From positions 39,790,458-39,854,457 of the forward strand of contig NC_084596.1 in assembly GCF_033807715.1 (NCBI RefSeq): a DNA stretch of 64,000 nucleotides. Direction: 5' to 3'. The position numbers and the translations under genes were made by a program. Position 1 is the first letter of the stretch, and every line of letters starts with the position of its first letter. Positions 45,962 through 58,079 of this stretch are shown here, piece after piece. This stretch comes from Cololabis saira (lineage: Eukaryota > Chordata > Actinopteri > Beloniformes > Belonidae). The notes below the pieces were generated by a model. The model saw nothing but the letters and a program-made list of their open reading frames with translations. It had not been told where the DNA came from and did not search any database.

Positions 45962-46435
45962 TGTGTATGTATAGCTGCTAAAACTGTTGCTGGATTCAGA
46001 TCTTTCCTCAAAACATCTCTATTTGGCCTTCGATTCATGCTGAACATTGACATCTTGTAAACACTTTATCTTTGCTTTGCTGTGCATTAGTCAATGTTTG
46101 AGTTTTGCCTGTCCAGAACTTCGGTCAACCTCTTTTTTCCTTTTCAAATGGCCTGTATAAATAAATAAAATCTACCTTGACCTCTTCCTTTATTTTTCTG
46201 GTAGCGCTGCACACAGTCCAAAGTGGTAAGAGCTGACATGAGCAGGCTTACACTCGTAGTTAAAAACTGTTCAAATCCTTGAAGCACTTTTTAAAAGTTA
46301 GGCATGTTTAGAAAAGTTGTGAGCTTAGGAAAACTGTAAAACACACTTATCGGACAAGTCCTCGCAATTATAGAAACTTATGAAGATGCCAATGAAAATG
46401 AATCAATGCATGACTTGCATGTGTCTTATGCACAG

Positions 46436-46443
46436 TATAAAAG
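46436..46443 (+). promoter_or_regulatory. Possible TATA box of the ZP-N-like gene
   Basis: TATAAAAG lies about 310 bp before the ATG at 46753. It would give a 5' leader of roughly 280 nt if unspliced. Confidence 0.3.
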
Positions 46444-46752
46444 AAAACTACTTATAGAATAGGTTTATTATAAAAGACTAGAAGTCTAAACAAGGAATTA
46501 GGTGAAATCCATCCAACATGCTTTGAAAGAACACTTTGTTTTGCAATAAAACCCATCTCTCATGTTACCTGAATGCCAGACTGCTTATCAGCCTGCCCTG
46601 AGAATACAATTGCAAGCACCTGCTACAATCAGGTGTCTGATTAGCCATAATTAGGATCAGCATTACAACACGCAGAGGAACAGTTTTTCAGCGTTCTCTG
46701 GGACACTGCTAAGGCTGTTTGCCTGTGTGCAGTGCGTTTGTTCGTTGTTCTA

Positions 46753-49700
46753 ATGGCGTGTAGAGGAACAGGGGGCAGTATACTTTTACTGTGTTTAGGC
46801 TTTTTAGTGTTTGTGACGTCGCTTTGCCACTGTGCCAGTCTCACGAGGCTAAAGGCACTGGATGAGACTAGAGAGGCAGCAATGCACACGGAAAGTCAAG
46901 CTGAAACATCTCAGCAGCACCATGGGAGGCTCTTGATTGGACAAAACTTGCAAAATTCCAAATTCAGTGTAACCAACTCCACTGAGAATGTGCTGGATGA
47001 TGAAACGGATTACCAGGCAGACATGGGTCAGTATAACTTCAACGTTAATTTGACATTATCAAGCAGTGTCATTAGGATGGATGAATTACTAGATGGCAAT
47101 ACTTAATCCTTTCTGTATAACTTTTATTCTTCCCTGAAGACTGGTGGCAGGCTAAGCAAGATCATGGGTCTAAGCCAGATATTGAGGCAATACAACAGCT
47201 TCTGACAATGGACCCGAGGGTTGAATGCACAGGAGACTCAATGAAGCTGCTTGTCCAAGACGCTGCTTCTACTCCTGCATCTCTGCTCTTTGTGGATAGA
47301 GGTAAATATTTCCAGTGCTTTTTGAAAAAAGTTACCGGTATGCATATTGTTGACAAATCTTAAATTTATTTTCTCAGGTAACTTGTCTCCTTTATCGCTG
47401 TCAAAGTTGCCTTTAAGCTGTGGTTACAACATCAGGTCAACTCGACGCGATTTGGTCTTAATTGCACCTTACAACGGCTGCTTTATTATCATTGAGGTGG
47501 GGTGTCTTGTTCTGAACACACGGCACATTTGAACCAGCTATGGTCCACATTATCTCACGTTGCCTTGTCTGTTGTAGGACGACAGCTACGTCCTTCCGTT
47601 GCGTTGGTGGGGTCTACCCGTCAGGATGTCTTGTCCTTTGACACAACACCTGATGTCTAGTCCTCCAATGGTCACCTGCCATGTTGAGGGCATGGTTGTC
47701 AAAACGGAGTGGGCTGCCTCTAAAATCAAAGTAAATGGTAAGTTTTGGTGCTGTTTTTATATCACGTTATCTACAGTTGACCTATTGTCTGACATCTCAA
47801 AGATGATCGTAAATGGCTGCATTCTTTTTCTAGCTGTTCCATGTAAAAATGACTAAACTGCTAAAACATGGTACAACCTAGATGGCAATAGGTGTGCAGT
47901 GCTGAGGTAGGGGATGGGGGGAGTTTGTGCATCAGGTGCAATTAAGGCAATTGTCTTCAAATAATTCAAGCTAATCAAAAAATATTACCAACTTTTTGCC
48001 TAAGCTTGTGATTTAAAAAAACAAAACAAATCAGATGCATTAATTGCAAGCTTATGGGAAATTTGATCTACTAGCAACGGCTCTGTTTTTGGAAGCCGCC
48101 GTATTTTCCGCACCGTAAGGCGCACTTAAAATCCTTAAATGTTTTCTCAAAAATCGTCAGTCATCTATGTATGAATTTTGTTGTACTTACTGACCTCGAA
48201 CCAGTTTTCTGTGGTACACTGCGCTCAAAAATCTGTCAATGTTTTGGTGCGACTTTGGTGGCGACCAAGCCGCTCCACTCGATTTTCGATCATTCAGCTG
48301 ACACAGGGATGGTTGGATAGGGGTTGCAATGTTCGATGACTAATTATGTAGTGCTTGCAAGCAGCCATTATCCAACATCTTTTCAATGTTAAAATACAAT
48401 AATTAGATGTCAAAGTTAGGTTTTCGGAGTAAACCCAATTTTCAAATCTAGATCATAATCCTTTTTAGGAATGCGTTGTGGATTTGTGATTTAAGATATT
48501 TTTATGTATTAGTTACAACTGAACGATATTCGGAATGAGTTGAATAAAGTTCGACTTACCAGACTGTCACTTTGGTTTTATCATGCGCCTCATAACCCAG
48601 TGCACCTTATGCATGAAAATGGATCAGTTCATTGATGCGCCTCATGCCTGATTTATGCTTCTGTGTTAAACCAACGCAGAACCTACGCCGTTGCCGCGAC
48701 GCCGTCGTGAACCCTTCGGACTTCTCCGTCACTCCATTTCGCCGCGGTGCAGTACCCCCCATAGCACTAGGGGGTTGCGTTCTTTTCCTGAATGGTTTAT
48801 CGTCTTATTTTTTTTTACAATTTTTTTTGTTTATTTTTATTTACGGACTTCCTCAATGAGTCGCTCCTCGACTTGGTCCATGTTGATAATGTTCTGTCCA
48901 TGTACAACAACAAGATGTTTAAAAATGGCGGGGATGGCGCAGTCTGGAACCGGAAATGCATTGCTACCAAGCAAACCAGTCACAGCCCTCTCGGTCTGCA
49001 TTGGGTGTGCGTCGCCTCGACACGTAGTTACATTTTTTGGGAGGTGCAGGTCAGGCTACGGCTTAGGCTATGGAGAGCCTCCCACGTACCCTACGGCGTA
49101 GGCTCTCCGTTGATTTAACGCAGAACCATAAACCAGGCTTAATGGTCCGCAAAATACGGTAGTGCTTTTTCTCCCCTCAGACATATAACTGGATGTAATG
49201 AATTTATTTTTTTATTTTTTTCCCCTTTTTGTCAGTGGATGGAAACTGGGAGCCTCTATTGAGAGCCACAAACAGGTGTATGTTTAGTATTGTTGAACAT
49301 CCTGAAGGTGTAGTTATCTCCATACGCTATGCACCCTGCCTGGCAAAGAAGGTATGTTTTGTCTAAATGACATCCCCCACATTTTTCTTTGAAGCTGTTT
49401 GTTTACATTATATAATGTATTGACACTTGTCCACAGGATGGATTATATACGCTTGAATTGGGTGGCGAAGGAGAAACGAAAATTTCCTGTCCATCAATGA
49501 TTGCCCAACCTGAACCCACAAAACCTGCAGAGGGTCCTGCCCAGCAAAGTGGAAGCAGATGGATGTATACCTCTGCAGCACATGTGACTTCAGCCCATCC
49601 TCCCTCTCAAACTGGCCCCCAGGCTCCAGGCCTCCCCCCAAAATCACAAATTCCAAATGAACCAAATCGGGGACCACAGAGACTGGATCGTCCTCAACTT

Positions 49701-52700
49701 CCGTACTATCCGCTATTTCCAAGTTTCCTTAACCCTCATCTGACAAGTCCAGATAGTGAAGCGCTTCCGCCAAAACCTACATCTCCAACTGTACAAACGG
49801 GGGAAAGGCAAAGTTTGCACCCTTTTCCATTTTATTCTCAAAGACCTGTGTATGCAATTCCCACAATGCAATCATTGGGGACTAAACCACCACCAGGTAA
49901 ACATTTGGATATCTCATATCAAAGTAATTCTAATGTCACAGTTAGCTCTCATCAAAAACCTTTGGGACCACTTCCAAGCCAGTCAAGGATAGTCAAGCCA
50001 GGGCAAGGACAGAAGCCCCAACATCCATTGCTTTACCCACCGCGTTTAGTTTCTCAAGCACCCCATTTTCCTCCGCTGTATCAAACACCGCCTGAGAAAC
50101 CTAGTCCTTCATATCCTACAGTATCTGTAAAACCTCAAGGTGAATTATACCAGCCTTACTACCTCCTCTACACCCAACAGAAGCCTACCTCAAAACCCAC
50201 TGGAGTTTCACAGAAACCCCAACATGAAACTCTCAGTCAAATGTATCAGCAATTCTACTTTCCTCACCTGTACAATCAAACAAATCCAGGCTCCAAACCT
50301 GGCTTGGGGGCATTGCAGCCTGGAACTCCCCATGGACCACATCAGCCATCTTACCCTTACTACTACTACAATCAAACAATGCCAGGTACAACACCCACTA
50401 GTTCAAAGCCCCAAATGCCTCTTGACCAGATGTACCACCTATTAAACCCTTACTACATACATCAAGGAAAGCCAGGTACAAAACCCGCTGATGGTTCTCA
50501 GCCACAACAACCCCAAATGCCACTTGACCAGATGTACCGCCTAGTAAACCCTTACTACGTACATCAAGGAAAGCCAGGTACAAAACCTGTGGATGGTTCT
50601 CAGCCACAACAACCCCAAATGCCACTTGACCAGATGTACCACCTATTAAACCCTTACTACGTACATCAAGGAAAGCCAGGTACAAAACCTGCTGATGGTT
50701 CTCAGCCACAACAACCCCAAATGCCACTTGACCAGATGTACCGCCTAGTAAACCCTTACATCCACAGTCAAGGAAAGCCAGGATCAAAACCCTCAGTTTC
50801 TAGGCCACTGCAGCCTGGGGCGACTCAGGATCATGTCCAACAGCCACCCAAGCCTCAACCAAAGCCTGGTATTCCGCTTGTTTCAAATCCTACTGCTGTT
50901 CCTCAAGGATTGCAGCCTGGAGCCTCTCAAGACCAAATAAATCAAGGAAGGTGTTTTTACCAAATGGCAGCTGAAAACCAGCCTGCAAACATGCCAACGG
51001 GCGCCCCAGGAACTGGAACTACTAGAAGACAACTATATGATCCGTGTCGGTTATTCAGAATACCAGGTAGTGCAAAAAATGATGGCACTCCTATAGCAAT
51101 TCCCACACAAAGTGCACAGTCCCCTAATGTAAATCTCCAACAGGTTCAGATGCCTTACCCCTATAACCTGCTTTACTCACAGCAGCAGCCCCCGGCTACT
51201 CAAGGGCAACAAGAAGCTACTTCTCTAGCAACCAACAAAAAGCTGTTGGACTCTACAATTCAATATATGAGTAATGTTGGCATTTCCTCACAAGGTCCTC
51301 AGGCTACTTCTTTTGTGCAACCTATGGTCTGCCCTCAAGTTTGCCCATATGGATTTGTAAATTGCTGTCCTCAAATTGCTTTTCATCAGCATCTCCATAT
51401 TTCTCCTGTCTCTGACAAAGACGGAACTATATTTCATCCAGGTCTGCCGTTTCTATCTATGGTAGCATTTACTGACTTGAGCAATGGCCTGGATGTTGCC
51501 TCACTTGTACAAACACTTGCTGAAGCTGCAATACCACAAACTGAGGGCAGTAGCACCTCTACACAAATATTGCCAGAATCCCCTCTGTCTCAGGGTGAAA
51601 AGCCATCAGATGGCAACCCTGCTGCACTTACTGGAAGTAGTCCAAGCAAGACCCTAAATGAGCAAATGGTTTCCCCTCAATTTCTAGGAGGGTCGTCATA
51701 TCCCTACTGGCCATATGTACTAAACTTTGACCAAAGCAGTCCTGTGGCTCACTCCAGTAATCCTTCTAAATATCAGACCCTAGGTGAGCCACCATCACAG
51801 CCAGTGGTGCAATACGAGTCATTTAACCCTCACCTTCCCAACCCACAAATTGGCCATATTCTGACGACGGCTAAACCTGGAGAGATTCATCCTGATCTCA
51901 TGTCTTATATCAGCCAATATGCTCATGTACCTGAACAACAGAATTATCATGCAGCCAATGACCTGCAGTCACTAAACAGAAATCTGGGACACACAGGTTT
52001 AACCCATGACTCTCAACGTGGAATTGATCAGTTTCTCTTTCCTCACTTTATGCCCCAGGATGCCCCAGTGGCCACTCAAAACAACTCGCAAGAAAAGTTG
52101 GAGAGTCCTTCAAAGACCTCCAACAAAAGTGAGCAGACTCTGAAGTCCCACTCTGTACCCCAGAGTTATGTACTGCTACAGTATGGCCCACCAGGTAGGG
52201 AGCCCAACAGTTTCAGGGACTCCGCAATGCCTTTACAAGATCTGGTTAGTGGAAACTCTGAGACGCTGAATGTAATGATGCATCCCAGTGATGATCCTCA
52301 GAATTTGGAGCCCTTGCAGCAAAAGGATCAACAGCTAAAATTGTTTTCTCCCCTTCCTGGTGACTACATGCAAAAGTCTGATGGACTGGCTTTGCCACCG
52401 TCTTCCCCACCTTCAGATGATTCTCAAGTGTACTTGCCCCCAGGAAACTTCTTAAGTGCAGCCAATTTAAAGCACGAGGACCTCTGGAAATCCCTGAAAC
52501 TTTCAGATTTAAGCCAACGGTTTCCACCCCATGTTTCTGAAGAAATGCTTCAAAGGAGTTCTGACCAACCAGCCAAGGGTAAGGTTGTTTTGTTTTAACT
52601 CGCACATTTTTGTGGGGGTCTTGGGTTTTTGACCCTAATGTACAATGTCTTCTCTAGGTTTGAACCAACCTCTCCAGACAGAACATGGAAGTCGTAAGGT

Positions 52701-52704
52701 GTAA
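46753..52704 (+). CDS. Secreted protein with two tandem ZP-N-like modules and a long Pro/Gln-rich tail
   Basis: Seven coding exons joined by phase: 46753-47026, 47140-47301, 47378-47496, 47578-47737, 49236-49351, 49437-52578 and 52658-52704, giving 1339 residues. Residues 1-27 are a signal peptide (SILLLCLGFLVFVTSLCHC). Module 1 has Cys 121, 160, 180, 204 and module 2 has Cys 219, 253, 273, 295. Spacings are nearly the same, both have an AP-x-x-C or APC core (APYNGCF, RYAPC), and both end in SCP, as ZP-N domains of ZP1/2/4-type egg-coat proteins do. Each module spans two exons. The remaining roughly 1040 residues are rich in Pro, Gln, Ser and Tyr, with a 34-residue tandem repeat and a short Cys cluster (VCPQVCPYGFVNCCPQ). 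There is no ZP-C domain, membrane anchor or furin site. It could be an egg-coat component or another extracellular matrix protein. I do not recognise a named orthologue. Confidence 0.8.
48646..49140. mobile_element. Harbinger-like non-autonomous element, family H copy 2
   Basis: The ends GCCTGATTTATGCTTCTGTG and CAGAACCATAAACCAGGC are inverted. CTACGGCGTAGGCTCTCCG near the right mirrors CAACGCAGAACCTACGCCG near the left. It lies in the fourth intron of the ZP-N-like gene (47738-49235), which is otherwise without recognised elements. Confidence 0.7.
50415..50800 (+). repeat. Coding 102-bp tandem repeat
   Basis: Units start at 50415, 50517, 50619 and 50721, each 102 bp. They encode MPLDQMYHLLNPYY, then HQGKPGTKPADGSQPQQPQ. 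The fourth diverges after NPY. Differences between units are few (HLL or RLV, AD or VD), so the array is recent. Unit length is a multiple of three, so copy-number change keeps the frame. Confidence 0.95.
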
Positions 52705-53007
52705 AGAGTTGCCAAATGTGATCTAATAAAATGAGACTAAAATGACTTCTGGCTGACTTTGTTTTGTCATTTGACACCAAATATTGGAACAGGCACTTCT
52801 TAGCCTTGGTCACTGCCACTTTGAAATTATTTGCATTGCCTGTCGCTTCCTGAATGTTGACCCATTTGTGTAAACATTTTTGTTACAATGAATGTGCCTG
52901 TTCCCCCACAAAGCAGTTTTTTTTTGTTTTCCCTCCTAGATTATCCTTTTTAATAGAGGATCTTTTTTTTAATGCTTAAGCTTTACACAGGGAGCCACTG
53001 ATGCATA

Positions 53008-53042
<35 letters not shown>

Positions 53043-53386
53043 CTTCAATGCCAGTGGATTCATTTGTATGACTTGAACACTTTTCAACACCATATAACAG
53101 TTCTGTATCTTTAAAACCAAAATTGTAATCTGACAGCCAACAGTTGTATTGCAGACAACCACTTCAAAAAAGGCACAATGAGTTGCAGCTGCAGATTTTA
53201 CTTATGATTTATTCAATGGCATTACATGCAAATCTTCCATTTTCTAGAGACAGAAGTCTTGCAATGCTCGTGATCTCAATTTCAAATGATTACTTGTCGA
53301 GTGTACAGCCACCTACCACAACATAAGTTGGTTACGCTAGCACCAGTGCAGTTCTCATGTTTTGAGTCTTTGAAATATTTCAGCAC
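52705..53386. other. Convergent gap between the ZP-N-like gene and fetub, with both polyadenylation signals
   Basis: AATAAA at 52725-52730 serves the plus-strand gene, only 21 bp past its stop. TTTATT at 53208-53213 (AATAAA on the minus strand) serves fetub. A T run of about 27 lies at 53011-53037. No other gene is present. Confidence 0.6.
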
Positions 53387-54904
53387 CTAGAAAAATCTGA
53401 CCCTTCCTGGGCACACTGGCACGGGGGACATGGGTCCTGCTTGACCAACCTCTTCTACTATCGCAGCAGATAAATCTCTCTTCTGCAGGGTGATGGGCAT
53501 CTCTGCACTGTCTGAGGCGTCTGAAGCTGACAAAGAACCTGGAGCGATATCTGTTAAGTTGGAGACTACGGACACAACTTCCACTGACTCTGCAGACAAC
53601 AACGTGCTCAAAAGAGGATTATGGAAAGCAGTAAGTTTGTGGTGCCTCACACCGTGTTTGTGAGTGGCAACAACTGGTGGGAAGGCAGGCTCTGCAGCTG
53701 CAGTACTGTTGGCATCCATGAGGGGCATCTGAAAAATGACACGCATCAACATAAGTGAGAAGTGGCTCTGTCTGGTAAATGGTTCAGATTAAAAATTTAC
53801 ATCTAAAAGTATTTTACCAGAGTGGAAAACATCTTGCAGTCCACAGTGGCATTTTGTTGACCTTCAGCAATGCAAATTCCACGTGCCTGATGGAGAAAAG
53901 AGCTGCTTTGTTCATTATCAGCTCCACTCATGACAGCTTTGGAAAAAAATGATCATATTTCTGTCTTCTTGGTTTAACTTGTCAGTATGATTTAAAAAGT
54001 ATTCACTATCTCACACCAAAAAAGCTTTTAAAGATGTTAGTCCTGCATTCTTTTAAAGTCCTGTCACTGTACTTACGGCCATGGAGTCGTTTAAGGGCAC
54101 ACAAGTATCGTTGATGCAATTGGCCTCAATTACAACATACTCAGCTCTGTACATCGCTCCCCCTGACACAACCTGAAACAAAGGGAGTGGGAAGAATTGA
54201 TGTACATTTCAAAATATGCGAGTACGTGTAGTTCAACTGTACATGAAGATGCTTAGGCCCACCGTTGAAGACATCCTTCCAACCTCCAGAACGGTGTAGG
54301 TTACATTTTCATTCAGGTTGTTGAGCGCTGTCAAAGAGGCCTGGACAAAATCCAGACCTCCAGTGTGGTTTAAGGGAAGGAGGGTGGGGCAACCAAGGCA
54401 CAAGTCCTCTGTGGATTCTGAAAACCATCCAGGAAAAGAAACGCAGAATTTTTTTAAGTAAATTGAAATTTGTCTGTATGTGCAGTGATGGAGTTTAAAG
54501 TTTAAGCTATAACTTTTACCCTCTGTTTTACACTTGAAGGCTGTGACGGTGAAGACCCCGCTAACTCTCTTCAACACCACATCACAATCTCCTTCGACTG
54601 CCTGTGTGAGATCAGATGCTTGTTGGGTTGGAAACTTTCAGATTGTGGTATTTTGGGGGCTTTAGGGTTGAATTATTACTCTGGTTTAAAAAAAAAAACG
54701 TAATGTGTAATGTTTTTTTTGTCTCACCGTCAGTCTTTTGGGCCTGACTGTGCAGTTGGCAACAGGTGTAGGGTCCAACACGTGACAGTCTGTCTCCAGC
54801 AAGTCCAGCTCCAGGACAAACGTGTGGTTTCCATCAGGCTATAGAGGAAAACAATATCAGCATTAATCATAATGGGAAAGTGTATACACACATACCTTTA
54901 TTTA

Positions 54905-54962
<58 letters not shown>

Positions 54963-54970
54963 ATATATAA

Positions 54971-55028
<58 letters not shown>

Positions 55029-55070
55029 TATAAGATATATATTTTATTACATATATATAAATAAAATATA

Positions 55071-55118
<48 letters not shown>

Positions 55119-55597
55119 CAAATCTACTGCAAAAGCTTTTGTTTTTTTTATTGCATTTGGCCATCTAGGGGATACTGAATTTCCTAAATAACATTGTAGT
55201 TTTTACAAAAAAGGACATAAATGTAGATCTATCACAAGTAGAATATATAAAAATTTGATTTGCAATTTTTTGAGAAAAGGTTGAAGTCATCAATCACCAT
55301 CTGCATATGTGTAAATGCGGAGCGTCAAAGAAAGAGAGAAAGAAAAACAGGCGAATGTCCTTGAGCTGGACTGAGCAGCCTCTGCTCCGGCCATCTTACC
55401 ATGGTGTTGATCTTGATGTCTTCGATCCTGTTCCATGCGTACTTGTAGCCATGGTTGTGCTGGGCATTGAGGTAATCCTGGGCCGCCAGCGCAGCGTCCT
55501 CAGCCTCGGGGGAGTCGCACGGGGGCCGCAGCACATTAATCTGAGCCCGTATCCCTGCCAGCAGTCCCAGAGCCACAGTGAAACCCAGGAGATTCAT
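53387..55597 (-). CDS. fetub: Fetuin-B
   Basis: Secreted two-cystatin-domain glycoprotein. In vertebrates fetuin-B inhibits astacin-family proteases such as ovastacin and fish hatching or chorion-hardening enzymes. Seven exons on the minus strand join in frame: 55400-55597, 54728-54838, 54520-54601, 54263-54417, 54077-54172, 53818-53886 and 53387-53728, giving 350 residues. Residues 1-19 form the signal peptide (MNLLGFTVALGLLAGIRAQ). Family hallmarks are LRPPCDSPEAEDAALAAQDY, CHVLDPTPVANC in exon 2, CLGCPTLLPLNHT in exon 4 and AEYVVIEANCINDTC in exon 5. At least eight N-glycosylation sequons are visible. The last exon encodes the variable Ser/Val-rich tail ending PVCPGRVRFF. All introns are GT..AG. 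Confidence 0.93.
54909..55108. repeat. Interrupted (TA)n tracts in fetub intron 1
   Basis: Three TA blocks (about 54909-54957, 54981-55021, 55075-55108) are separated by TTTTATATATAATAAAA-type spacers. The last passes into TGTGTGTG. Confidence 0.9.
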
Positions 55598-55678
55598 GTC
55601 TGTAGGAGATGCAACAGGCGTCCAGAGCGGTCAGGGAGAAGATGGTGAGATGAGGGGGATCTCGCGCAGTCTGAGGTG

Positions 55679-55686
55679 TATTTATC
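55679..55686 (-). promoter_or_regulatory. fetub: TATA-like element of fetub
   Basis: On the minus strand GATAAATA lies about 85 bp upstream of the fetub ATG, the distance expected for a liver-type gene with a short 5' leader. Confidence 0.35.
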
Positions 55687-55699
55687 ACGCGCTTTTAAC

Positions 55700-56320
55700 A
55701 TGAGAACAGAGCCAAATCAAACATCATGATCCTTCCTCCTCACGCATGCGTCACATGTGGGTTGCCCTCTGTATTGAGAGCACTGCCAAAGCAAACAGAA
55801 ACAAAGTCTGGCAGGACGTGAGAGGCCTTTGGTTTAAATCAGTGGCCGTTAGCGGTTTTCATGTGAGACGCTTTGCTTAGTGTCAAGACATTCAGTCTGA
55901 TTGCTGATATGGTATGATTGTTTCTTAAATGTCATGAAAGTGATCGAAGATTGATGTTCTGAAACAGCCAGATTGTGTAACCAGCTGTCTCTGCAGAGGT
56001 CAGACCGAGAGGACTCGCTGCAAAGCTGGGCCTCACTATCAGCAGGGATTCTGTGATAGCTCAATGAATCTTCAGAAAAGAGGATGTTTATCAATGGGGG
56101 GGCATTTTAAGGGACAGGGACACTCAAAGCTGCAGCTCTCATGTTTGTTTTGTGTAAGACCATCTGCACGTTACACTGTAGTGTCACTCCAGGTCGGAAC
56201 CAGGCTGCAGACAGAGATACTGACGAGATCATCCAGTGAAACTTCAGTGTTTGCTAAAATAAACCTGCACTGATCAGTTTATCTCATTTACACTTTATTT
56301 GAAAGCTTTACGACACGCCA
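55700..56320. other. Upstream flank of fetub, no gene seen
   Basis: No recognised exon or repeat before the T run at 56323. Confidence 0.4.
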
Positions 56321-56322
56321 AC

Positions 56323-57080
56323 TTTTTTTTTTTTTTTTTTTGTAAATTTTATTTATGCAACGCAAGTCAGAGGCAAACAACGTATACAAATGAACAGTGG
56401 TTTCCTTTTTTTTAAAAACATAAATGAACATCTCCGTCCCTCTCCCTCCCCCCTCCCAAACCCCATAGACCTATTGCACAACTAACATGTTACCTCAGGC
56501 ATGACAGGGCAATGTAACATGCGAGAAAATAAGAAAAAATAAATACCGCCGGTAACCATAATATCAAAAAAAAAAAAAGGTGCTTGTCAATCGTGCAAAA
56601 TGAGAGATGGTGGCTGCCTACTCCTCGGTCAACAACATTTTCTTGATATAAATGTGATGTAATTCTTTATACCTCCTCAAAAGATTGAAATCTTCAGACA
56701 CTTGAAAAGTACTTTAACACACGGTGTGTAGATGTCATTTGTTATTGTTGTGTGGCTGTGCAGAGATTTGAAAACCAAAAAAAGAAAAAGATATCAAAGC
56801 AGCTGGTCAAAACTGTTGGATGTCTTAAAATATTAAGAACATGATCCAGTCTAACCAGATACTGACTTCTTGTAGAGGTGTCACACGTGCCACGTGCATC
56901 AGTTAGTTAGTTAGTTAGTTTCAATTTATTGTCCTTTCGAAAATTAATTTTGCATCTGTGGCAGTCAGAATACATGGTCAAAAACAAAAAAAAAACAATA
57001 TACAAGACAATTCGACATAGAACGATTAAGTGCAGTACAGTACAAAACTATACAATAACATAACTTAACACAATTAGGTT
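56323..57080. mobile_element. LINE-type fragments and TTAG microsatellite
   Basis: A poly(T) start followed by GTAAATTTTATTTATGCAAC suggests a reversed retrotransposon end. At 56899-56920 there is a (GTTA)n tract, followed by TTTCAATTTATTGTCCTTTC, a common fish LINE ending. The limits are uncertain. Confidence 0.35.
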
Positions 57081-57439
57081 AGGTAGGTAGTTAGGTAGTT
57101 AGGACCCTCCCTTTGGTGGACGTGTTTAGAAACACAATGAAATACTCATCCCTGTAGTGGCTCTTAACCCGTGACTCGCTGGCTTGCACATCCTCCCGTA
57201 GCAGTGATAAGGTGAAGTCGCACACAGCGTTTCAGTTCTGCTGAGGCAGCAGAACAAGCCAGAATCATCAGAGGAGGGGGGGTGGCGTTTGGTTTCTACC
57301 TAACTTGGTGCAGAGCACTACGGCCAAACAACTCCACGTTGGTGTCGTCTGTACGGAGGACTTTCATTCAGGAGGGTTGTGGATTGTTCAGATCACGCTC
57401 AGTCACACCTGCAAGCTTGTTTCCCCAGTTTTTGTGGCT

Positions 57440-57575
57440 CTACTGGCCTTTATTCAAGGGGTAGACAGGAAGAGGGTAGAGGGAGAGAGAGAGAGGGAGA
57501 GAGAGAGGGCGACATGCAGCAAAGGGCCACAGGCTGGGACTCAAACCTGCGACCGCTGCAGGTACATGGCCCTTT
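57440..57575 (-). mobile_element. tRNA-derived SINE fragment
   Basis: On the minus strand GCGGTCGCAGGTTTGAGTCC contains a polymerase III B-box-like motif (GGTTTGAGTCC). It is followed by CAGCCTGTGGCCCTTTGCTG and a CT-rich stretch. This matches a SINE type widespread in fish. Confidence 0.6.
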
Positions 57576-57624
57576 TCCTTTAGAATTGTCAAATTGGTCT
57601 GATTCACTGCACAAATCGGCACAG

Positions 57625-58078
57625 ATTACTTTTGTAATATTGTATTTGACCCGGTCTTTGTACGTTTTGACTGTATAGAAACATAATTCTTGCCATTTTA
57701 AGAATGAGATGTACCTGCTGTACTCTACTGCCCTTATTTTTTAACAACTTGTGCTTTTTATTATTTTATCTCTTTCCTTATCATTTTATTTCATTTTATT
57801 CGTTATTAACTGTTTAATTGTGTCTTGCCGCTTTTAATGTTGATGTAAAAAATGCGTTATTTGTGAAGTTATTTCTTGGAAAAAGGGGCAGATCAGATAA
57901 GATTCTTCTTCTTTCGGCTCCCTTTTCATTCACAATTTAAGAACATTTGTATTTGTATTGAATTGTATTATTTTTTTTGAATGAAATAAAGAATAAAATG
58001 AAATGAAAAATGAATAAAGCACTTTGAATGACCTTGTGTTGAATTGTGCTCTACAAATAAACTTGCCTTGCCTAACCA
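57625..58078 (+). mobile_element. L2-like LINE 3' end with a nested fragment
   Basis: Same tail as 36715-36975 and 39100-39365. A foreign block at about 57849-58015 (ATTCTTCTTCTTTCGGCTCC to GAATGAAATAAAGAATAAAA) interrupts it between TTGATGTAAA and AAGCACTTTGAATG. Confidence 0.65.
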
Positions 58079-58079
58079 C

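Noticed and set aside
50398..50787. 129-residue minus-strand frame
   Set aside because: Antisense shadow of the 102-bp coding repeat of the ZP-N-like gene.
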